Source of the DNA: Acidobacteriota bacterium
Lineage (GTDB): Bacteria > Acidobacteriota > Thermoanaerobaculia > Multivoradales > JAHEKO01
DNA length: 11,344 nt
Reading direction: 5' to 3'
Assembly: GCA_029863825.1 (NCBI GenBank)
Contig: JAOTUP010000022.1
Location: 1 to 11,344, forward strand
Below the pieces are notes generated by a model. It ran no database searches. It was not told the origin of the DNA and saw only the letters and a list, made by a program, of their open reading frames with translations. Below are positions 6,560 to 11,344 of this stretch, piece after piece; position 1 is the stretch's first letter; every line of letters starts with the position of its first letter. The translations under genes and the position numbers were made by a program.

Positions 6560-8050
6560 ATGTCGCTGACGATCGCTCACATCGCGTCCGAGTTCGCCGG
6601 TTTGGCCCATACCGGTGGTCTGGGCGATGCCGTCGCGGCTCTGTCCAAGGAGTTGGCTCGCCGGGGAGACGATGTGCGCGTGTTTCTGCCGCTCTACGGC
6701 TCGCTTGACACTCGCGCGCGGGATCTGCGGCCGGAGCGCGGCCTCCAGGAAGTTGTCGTGCCGCTCGGCGGTACCGAATACTCGTTCTCAGTGTGTTCCT
6801 TGGCGCCGACGGACGGCGGAGCGCTCGTCTATCTCATCGATTGTCCTGCTGCATACGGACGCACAGCCATTTACGACTCAGCGGGCGACGAGCACTTGCG
6901 GTTCGCGCTGCTTGCACGAGCCGCCCTCGAAAGCTGCCAGCGCCTGGGATGGGCGCCGCGGGTCTTTCACTGCCACGACTGGCACGCCGGTCTGTTGCCG
7001 CTCTATCTCGAGACGCTCTATGCGTGGGACGCGCTGCTTGCCGGCTCTCGGACCGTGCTGACGATCCACAATCTCTCCTACCAAGGCGCATTCCCGGCCT
7101 TGCTCGCCGAGGATCTGGGCCTGCCGAGGGAGTCGGGGCTGGTCCATGGCGCAGGAGACGACGCCCAGGTGAACTTCCTCGCCACCGGCATTCGCCATGC
7201 CGACATGATCACGACGGTCAGCCCGACCTACGCTCGGGAGATCCTGACGCCCGAGTGCGGGATGGGTCTCGAGGCGCTGTTGACGGAGCGTGAAGATCGG
7301 TTGGAGGGAATCCTCAACGGTGTCGATTACGAGACCTGGGACCCGGAGCACGACTCGTTGATTCCGGCGACCTACTCGGCGACTGATATGAGGGGCAAGA
7401 GCGTCTGTCGCCGGGCGCTGATCGATGAGCTCGGTCTGGAGCCGAATCCTGACGGACCGGTAGTGGGGATCGTGTCGAGACTGGCATGGCAAAAGGGCAT
7501 GGACGTTGCCGCTGCGGTTCTTTCCGCTGTGCTCGACAGGGGAGACATGCGACTTGCCGTGCTTGGCACGGGTGACGAGGAGCTGGAAGCGGTCTTCGAG
7601 GGGTTGGTGAGAAGCTTTCCGAGCCAGGTCGCATTTTGCGCCACCTTCGATGAAGGACTGGCGCATCGCATCGAGGCCGGAAGCGACATGTTTCTGATGC
7701 CGTCGCGTTTCGAGCCGTGTGGTCTCAACCAGATGTACAGCCTGCGATACGGTACGCCGCCGATGGTGCATCGTGTCGGCGGTCTGGCGGATACCGTCGA
7801 GCCTTTCGAGCCGGATACCGGTGAAGGAACGGGTTTCGTCTTCGAGCCCTTCGGCGCCGAGGGCGTTCGGAGTGTCCTCGAGGCCGCCCTGGCGACCTAC
7901 CGCGAGCCCGATCAGTGGAAACGCCTTGTTGCGAACGGCATGGCGCGAGATTTTTCCTGGGCGCGGCAGGCGGAGACGTACCTCGGGATGTACGAGCGGC
8001 TACTGGGTGAAGCGCCGCCAGCGGCTGCGCGGAGGATGGGAAGCGAGTGA
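6560..8050 (+). CDS. glgA: Glycogen synthase (ADP-glucose type, GT5)
   Basis: Transfers glucose from ADP-glucose to the non-reducing end of a growing alpha-1,4-glucan in the cytoplasm. It has 496 aa from the ATG at 6560. An in-frame start at 6470 would add 30 residues unlike the family and would precede a promoter-like -10, so it is rejected. Seen: the N-terminal beta strand MSLTIAHIASE, TGGLGD (18-23), HDWHAG in the first domain, NGVDYETWDP, the SRLAWQKG phosphate-binding loop, and RFEPCGLNQ plus VGGLADTVEP in the GT-B C-terminal domain. The residue before TGG is H17, whereas nearly all bacterial GlgA have Lys there (E. coli K15, which contacts ADP-glucose). Other key residues look intact. 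The Shine-Dalgarno is weak (GAGAG about 10 nt upstream). With glgP upstream, glycogen can be both made and used, but no glgC or glgB lies in the window. Confidence 0.95.
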   Translation: MSLTIAHIASEFAGLAHTGGLGDAVAALSKELARRGDDVRVFLPLYGSLDTRARDLRPERGLQEVVVPLGGTEYSFSVCSLAPTDGGALVYLIDCPAAYGRTAIYDSAGDEHLRFALLARAALESCQRLGWAPRVFHCHDWHAGLLPLYLETLYAWDALLAGSRTVLTIHNLSYQGAFPALLAEDLGLPRESGLVHGAGDDAQVNFLATGIRHADMITTVSPTYAREILTPECGMGLEALLTEREDRLEGILNGVDYETWDPEHDSLIPATYSATDMRGKSVCRRALIDELGLEPNPDGPVVGIVSRLAWQKGMDVAAAVLSAVLDRGDMRLAVLGTGDEELEAVFEGLVRSFPSQVAFCATFDEGLAHRIEAGSDMFLMPSRFEPCGLNQMYSLRYGTPPMVHRVGGLADTVEPFEPDTGEGTGFVFEPFGAEGVRSVLEAALATYREPDQWKRLVANGMARDFSWARQAETYLGMYERLLGEAPPAAARRMGSE

Positions 8051-8055
8051 GACCG

Positions 8056-8084
8056 TTGTCACCGACGTGGTAGCGTCCTAGATG
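8056..8084 (+). promoter_or_regulatory. Weak candidate promoter for the 8119 gene
   Basis: TTGTCA (8056-8061, one mismatch to the -35 consensus) is followed after 17 bp by TAGATG (8079-8084), a poor -10. It lies in the 68-bp gap after glgA and would give a leader of about 28 nt. Readthrough from glgA is equally possible. Confidence 0.3.
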
Positions 8085-8118
8085 ACGGCGTGCTCACCGT
8101 GGCCGTGGGAGTCGAGGC

Positions 8119-8478
8119 GTGACGACATACTCGTTCGAGACATTCTGGCAGTGGCTCATGCGGCATCCGAACTGCATCCTGAGAGCGGGTTCGCCGGATG
8201 CAGTGCTCTACGACGATGACGATCTGCACTGGCACTTCGCGGCCGACGGGCCTGTCCTGTACGTGCAGGTGATCCGGGGCAAGAGGCTTCTGGGAGAGCT
8301 GGGCATCGACGCGGAGCGAGTCTCGTACGTGGAGTGGATCGGCGAGGAGCCCGCCGGCGAGCATATGTTCGAGTTGATCAGTGAGATGCCCGAGCAGCGA
8401 GTGGCGTCCTATTTCTTCGTCGTCTCTCACCTCCTGGAGGACGAAGAGCCGCCGCCTCACGAGCGGGCGGTGCACTAG
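8119..8478 (+). CDS. Small acidic protein of unknown function
   Basis: I do not recognise a family. It has 119 aa from a GTG at 8119, the only start consistent with a full globular-looking domain; purine-rich GGGAGTCGAGG lies just upstream. The protein is acidic and aromatic-rich: FWQWLMRHPN near the N-terminus, then YDDDDLHWHF (31-40), and later strand-like stretches (VLYVQVIRG, SYFFVVSHLL). The C-terminus is a proline/histidine tail. There is no signal peptide, membrane segment, Cys cluster or repeat. The alternation of predicted strands with a charged loop suggests a small alpha/beta domain, possibly a sensor or binding protein (guess). Codon use matches its neighbours and the reading frame is clean, so it looks like a real gene. 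It follows glgA by 68 bp on the same strand. Confidence 0.75.
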   Translation: MTTYSFETFWQWLMRHPNCILRAGSPDAVLYDDDDLHWHFAADGPVLYVQVIRGKRLLGELGIDAERVSYVEWIGEEPAGEHMFELISEMPEQRVASYFFVVSHLLEDEEPPPHERAVH

Positions 8479-8542
8479 GGCACCGCTCACGTTCTGCGCC
8501 GCTGCCTGCGGCTGGGCACGCGGCGATCATCGACTCCGTGCG

Positions 8543-8866
8543 ATGCACGAGCTGTCCCACTTCACGCCTCCGGTTCGCTATCGTCAGGACGTCGTGCAAG
8601 CGCTGCGTGACCTCGGAGTCGTGCCGCGCGTTTCGACCCAGCCGCGACTCGTCTACGAGTTCTTGCGCGCTCTGATGACCCTCGAGATTCGCGAGCGAAA
8701 GGCGCGTCGGCGTGAGCTTGAACGGCTCCTCGGGCCGCAGCATCTCGACGACTACGCGCGCCAGATCGGGCTCTTGCGGGCCAAATATCACCTGCTGAGA
8801 CGGCCTCTTGAAGACTGGGTTGAGAAGAGCGCGTCCGGCGCGCCCGGTTTCCACTCGGACGCCTGA
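8543..8866 (+). CDS. Small basic helical protein of unknown function
   Basis: No family recognised. It has 107 aa from the ATG at 8543. The frame is open back to a GTG at 8381, but that stretch overlaps the preceding gene and its translation is Ser/Arg-rich and shadow-like, so the downstream ATG is preferred. No clear Shine-Dalgarno precedes it. The protein looks almost all helical. A block of charged residues (IRERKARRRELERL, 49-62) could be a surface helix or bind nucleic acid, and RAKYHLLRRPLEDWVEK (79-95) forms another amphipathic helix. There is no signal, membrane segment or Cys motif. It follows the unknown 8119 gene by 64 bp and converges on the transporter gene. A short hairpin (8498-8502 with 8508-8512) lies between the two small genes. 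Confidence 0.65.
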   Translation: MHELSHFTPPVRYRQDVVQALRDLGVVPRVSTQPRLVYEFLRALMTLEIRERKARRRELERLLGPQHLDDYARQIGLLRAKYHLLRRPLEDWVEKSASGAPGFHSDA

Positions 8867-8881
8867 CCTCGCTGCGGTCAG
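8863..8881. terminator. Short inverted repeat spanning both convergent stop codons
   Basis: CTGACC (8863-8868) pairs with GGTCAG (8876-8881) around 7 nt. Each arm carries the TGA stop of one of the convergent genes. It may help bidirectional termination, but the stem is only 6 bp and there is no T run on either side, so this is a weak call. Confidence 0.3.
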
Positions 8882-10239
8882 CTCAGTCCCAGAAGGGTCA
8901 GGAGCCGACCCCCCGCCGGGAAGAGGCTGAGCAGTACGAGGAAGATGAAGGCGGGGCAGACCCAGCGCAGGAAGAAGCCCCAGACGCGGACGAATCGTTC
9001 ACTCGTCGAGCTGCCGCGCTGCAATGCGTCGCCGGCGCGCTGGACGCCCCAGATCCAGCCGACAAAGATGCTGAGCAGCATGGCGCCGATGGCGAGCGAG
9101 AGATTCCCCCAGACGAAATCCATGATGTAGAGAAACGATGTGTTGCCCTGCAGGCTCATCGAGCTCAGCGACGGCACGGCCCCCTGAGAGAGGGCCGAGG
9201 GAAGCCCGATGAGAAAGGCAATGACGCCGACTGTCCACACCGATCTGCTGCGCGTCCAACGCCGTTCGTCGACGAAGTAGGAGACCGGCACTTCGAGCAG
9301 GGAGACGGTCGACGTGAGCGCGGCGATCGACAGCAAGATGAAGAAGAAGACGGCGACGAGCCCTCCCAGGGGCATGGCCTTGAAGATCTCGGGCAGCACT
9401 TCGAAAATGAGAGTAGGACCCGAAGCTGGATCTTTTCCCAGCGCAAAGAGCGCCGGGAAGATCATGAAGCCTGCCAGCAAGGCGATCATGGTGTCGAAGA
9501 GGGCGACATAAGCGCCGGAAATGCGGAGGTTGGCTGACTTGGGGAGATACGAGCCGTAGGTGATCATTGCTCCCATGCCGAGGCTCAGCGAATAGAAGGC
9601 CTGGCCGAGCGCCGCCACGACGACAGACGCCGTCACCTTCGAAAAATCCGGCTTGAGAAAGAACGCGACGCCCTTCATCGCGCCGTCCAATGTCAGGCCG
9701 CGAACGATCACCGCCAGCATCAGCACGAGAAGAACCGGCATAAGGATTTTCGACCAGCGCTCGATCCCGTGTTCGATGCCGCCGATCACGACCAGGACGG
9801 TCAGGACGAGGAAGATCGCGAACAGCGGCACGGCGACGATTGGTGAGGCGGTAAAGGCGCCGTGCGGCATGGCGGGCGCGAGGAGGCTCTTGAAGATGTA
9901 GCCGAACGCCCAGCCGGCGATGACGGCGTAGTAGCTGAGAATGAAAAGAGCCGTCAGGACTGCCAGGCCTCCGACGGCTATCCACCGGCTGCCTGGTCGC
10001 AGAGTGCGAATGGCTCCTACGGGGTTTCTCGAGGTGCGCCGGCCAAGCACCAGCTCGGCGAACACATAGGGCAAACAGATGAGCAGGATACAGATCAGGT
10101 AGATGACAACGAACGCGCCGCCGCCATTGGTGCCTGTGACGTAGGGAAAGCGCCAGATATTACCGAGACCGATCGCCGACCCTGCAGCCGCCAGGACGAA
10201 TCCCACCGACGACTTCCACTGTCCTCGTTGACGTTGCAT
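8878..10239 (-). CDS. Sodium-dependent amino-acid transporter, neurotransmitter:sodium symporter (SNF) family
   Basis: Inner-membrane Na+-coupled symporter of the LeuT/MhsT/TnaT family, most likely importing an amino acid; the exact substrate cannot be read from sequence. It has 453 aa from the ATG whose complement is at 10237-10239. That start has a good Shine-Dalgarno (GAGGGAA, complement of 10245-10251) and begins MQRQRGQWKSS. The 52-residue upstream extension of the frame is Arg/Pro-rich and unlike the family. The signature GSAIGLGNIWRFPY (residues 18-31) in the unwound first helix, followed by TGTNGGGAF, forms part of the Na+ and substrate sites. About 11 hydrophobic helices fit, the number and length seen in bacterial members such as MhsT. 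The C-terminus ends in a hydrophobic segment and LLGLS. It is convergent with the 8543 gene and divergent from the acyl-CoA dehydrogenase gene. Confidence 0.93.
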   Translation of the reverse strand: MQRQRGQWKSSVGFVLAAAGSAIGLGNIWRFPYVTGTNGGGAFVVIYLICILLICLPYVFAELVLGRRTSRNPVGAIRTLRPGSRWIAVGGLAVLTALFILSYYAVIAGWAFGYIFKSLLAPAMPHGAFTASPIVAVPLFAIFLVLTVLVVIGGIEHGIERWSKILMPVLLVLMLAVIVRGLTLDGAMKGVAFFLKPDFSKVTASVVVAALGQAFYSLSLGMGAMITYGSYLPKSANLRISGAYVALFDTMIALLAGFMIFPALFALGKDPASGPTLIFEVLPEIFKAMPLGGLVAVFFFILLSIAALTSTVSLLEVPVSYFVDERRWTRSRSVWTVGVIAFLIGLPSALSQGAVPSLSSMSLQGNTSFLYIMDFVWGNLSLAIGAMLLSIFVGWIWGVQRAGDALQRGSSTSERFVRVWGFFLRWVCPAFIFLVLLSLFPAGGRLLTLLGLS

Positions 10240-10344
10240 TGATCTTCCCTCAGGCCGGACTCGAAACTCTCGCACCGGATACCGCGGAGTGCATCCATGT
10301 CCTCGAGCGATCGGAAGTCGGAGAAAGCGCTCGCGACGCCTTTC

Positions 10345-10360
10345 AATTCGAGTGCGAATT
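10345..10360. promoter_or_regulatory. Perfect inverted repeat AATTCG-N4-CGAATT, candidate operator
   Basis: Six-bp arms (10345-10350 and 10355-10360) with a 4-bp spacer lie about 105 bp upstream of the transporter start and about 185 bp upstream of the dehydrogenase start. The length and symmetry would suit a dimeric helix-turn-helix regulator. No regulator gene is adjacent, so the assignment is inference. Confidence 0.35.
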
Positions 10361-10444
10361 CTACGGGAAGGGGGAGGTACGGGCGAGCGCGGCAACCGGA
10401 GTCGGTTCAGCGACGTATTGGAGAAATCTCGATTGAACGAATTC

Positions 10445-10492
10445 GCCGCATTGCGGCAGCAATCGTGGTATGATCTTGCCGCAAGGCGGCAA
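10445..10492 (+). promoter_or_regulatory. Acyl-CoA dehydrogenase promoter -10 flanked by two related palindromes
   Basis: The -10-like TATGAT (10469-10474) lies between GCCGC-N3-GCGGC (10445-10457) and TTGCCGC-N3-GCGGCAA (10476-10492). The palindromes share the same core and 3-bp spacer, and their centres are 33 bp apart, about three helical turns. The downstream one would cover the transcription start, and the upstream one the -35 region, where no good -35 hexamer is seen. This fits a repressor (or dual-site) operator. TetR-type regulators commonly control fatty-acid degradation genes from such sites, but the regulator here is unknown. Confidence 0.5.
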
Positions 10493-10544
10493 TCTGTCTC
10501 TGAGCCGCTGTATTACCCGCGAAATGACACCCGGGAGGACTCTT

Positions 10545-11344
10545 ATGGTCGTCACAGAGCCGAAGCAAAAGGTCTCAGATGCGGACGAAGTGGAGGCGCG
10601 GAAGTCACACCGCGGCAAGAAAGAGCTGGATGATGCTGCCGCCAAGGGAGGAGGCTTCCTCGTTACCCCGGTTGTGCAGCGCGTGTTCACTCGCGAGGAT
10701 TTCTCCGAGGAGCAGAGGGAGATCCAGAAGATGGTTCGCGAGTTTGCCATCGAGAGGATGCAGCCCCACTGCGACGAGCTGGAGGTGCACAACCAGGAGT
10801 TGTCGCGTCAGCTCCTGCGGGAAGTGGCTGAGCTCGGCCTGACGGCGGTGGACATCCCGGAGCGGTACGGCGGACTGGAGCTCGACAAGACGACGTCGGC
10901 GATGGTCGTCGAGTCGTTGACCCTGTCCGGCTCGGCCTCCTGGATTGTCACATTCTCGGCGCACGTCGGCATCGGCACTCTGCCGATCGTGTTTTTCGGC
11001 AGTGAGGAGCAAAAGGAGAAGTACCTGCCCAAGCTTGGGAGCGCTGAGCACCTGGGCGCGTACTCGCTGACCGAGGCCGATGCCGGCTCGGATGCGCTGA
11101 GCCTCAAAGCCACCGCTGTCCTCTCCGAGGACGGCGAGTCGTACCTTCTCAACGGCTCGAAGATCTGGGTCACGAATGGTGGCTGGGCCGACGTCTACAC
11201 GGTCTTTGCCAAGCTCGACGGCAAGCTGAGCGCTTTCATCGTCGAGCGCGGGACCGAGGGATTGCAAGTCGGGCCGGAAGAAAAGAAGCTCGGGATCAAG
11301 GGCTCGTCCACGACGACGCTGACCCTGGAAAACGCCCGAGTACC
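10545..11344 (+). CDS. Acyl-CoA dehydrogenase (FAD-dependent, FadE/VLCAD-like), 3'-truncated by window edge
   Basis: Catalyses the first, FAD-linked oxidation of fatty acyl-CoA in beta-oxidation. The ATG at 10545 follows an excellent Shine-Dalgarno (GGGAGGA, 10533-10539). The frame stays open to the window end, giving 266 codons of an expected roughly 590 if, as the start suggests, it belongs to the long bacterial FadE/VLCAD-like group. Residues 1-35 are a charged, Lys-rich leader. A GGGFL-x4-V-x2-VFTREDFSEEQ segment (35-57) then opens the N-terminal helical domain, as in that group. The ACAD signature LTEADAGSDA is at 175-184, and the flavin-contact stretch KIWVTNGGWAD at 206-216. The catalytic base and C-terminal domains lie beyond the edge. 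Chain-length preference cannot be judged. It is divergent from the transporter gene. Confidence 0.92.
   Translation, partial: MVVTEPKQKVSDADEVEARKSHRGKKELDDAAAKGGGFLVTPVVQRVFTREDFSEEQREIQKMVREFAIERMQPHCDELEVHNQELSRQLLREVAELGLTAVDIPERYGGLELDKTTSAMVVESLTLSGSASWIVTFSAHVGIGTLPIVFFGSEEQKEKYLPKLGSAEHLGAYSLTEADAGSDALSLKATAVLSEDGESYLLNGSKIWVTNGGWADVYTVFAKLDGKLSAFIVERGTEGLQVGPEEKKLGIKGSSTTTLTLENARV

Larger units (their letters stand above)
10240..10544. other. Divergent intergenic region rich in inverted repeats
   Basis: No gene is supported here. It carries the 5' leaders of the minus-strand transporter and the plus-strand acyl-CoA dehydrogenase. Seen: AATTCG-N4-CGAATT (10345-10360), the palindrome CGAATTCG (10438-10445), GCCGC-N3-GCGGC (10445-10457), ATTGC-N4-GCAAT (10450-10463) and TTGCCGC-N3-GCGGCAA (10476-10492). 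No strong -35/-10 pair was found for the transporter. The A/T-richer patch around 10425-10475 contrasts with the coding DNA. Confidence 0.6.

Noticed and set aside
8381..8542. Earlier GTG start for the small basic protein
   Set aside because: Overlaps the preceding gene by 98 bp and translates to low-complexity Ser/Arg sequence typical of an off-frame shadow.
10240..10395. 52-residue N-terminal extension of the transporter
   Set aside because: Arg/Pro-rich, unlike transporter N-termini, and lies upstream of a good Shine-Dalgarno for the ATG at 10239.

Overview
The window is GC-rich, densely coded bacterial chromosome. A Tat-exported membrane hydrogenase, a lipoprotein cytochrome c and glycogen enzymes suggest a free-living, respiring Gram-negative heterotroph. 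An acidobacterial (Thermoanaerobaculia-like) or deltaproteobacterial-type genome would fit, but this is an impression from gene content and style; nothing in the window fixes the taxon. There are no insertion sequences, CRISPR arrays, tRNA or rRNA genes, and no clear sign of recent transfer.

Layout: (1) The 3' two-thirds of a glycogen/alpha-glucan phosphorylase (glgP) enters from the left edge and ends at 1675, followed by a good intrinsic terminator-like hairpin. (2) A 281-bp gap, with a second strong stem-loop, precedes a tight five-gene operon (1957-6450). It encodes a group 1 [NiFe] uptake hydrogenase: small subunit, large subunit, cytochrome b, maturation endopeptidase and a monohaem c-type cytochrome lipoprotein. 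Most junctions overlap or are 4 bp apart. (3) A glycogen synthase gene (glgA, 6560-8050) follows behind its own candidate promoter. (4) Two small genes of unknown function follow (8119-8478 and 8543-8866). (5) On the minus strand is a sodium:neurotransmitter-symporter family transporter (8878-10239), which ends 11 bp from its convergent neighbour. (6) A 305-bp divergent intergenic region, rich in inverted repeats, separates it from an acyl-CoA dehydrogenase gene (10545 onward) that runs off the right edge.

How the genes fit together: the hydrogenase would oxidise H2 at the periplasmic face and pass electrons through its iron-sulfur clusters to the cytochrome b and the quinone pool, and possibly to the cytochrome c lipoprotein. 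Genes for making and breaking glycogen flank this operon on both sides, which hints at a storage/persistence theme (inference only). Maturation genes hypA-F and the O2-tolerance accessory genes are absent from the window.

The most interesting sequence-level observation is in the hydrogenase small subunit. The second cysteine of the N-terminal CxxC that normally ligates the proximal [4Fe-4S] cluster is asparagine (C63-x-x-N66), and both supernumerary cysteines of classical O2-tolerant enzymes are absent. Next are a lysine-to-histidine change at the ADP-glucose-binding KxGG motif of glycogen synthase, and a set of palindromes around the -10 element of the acyl-CoA dehydrogenase gene.
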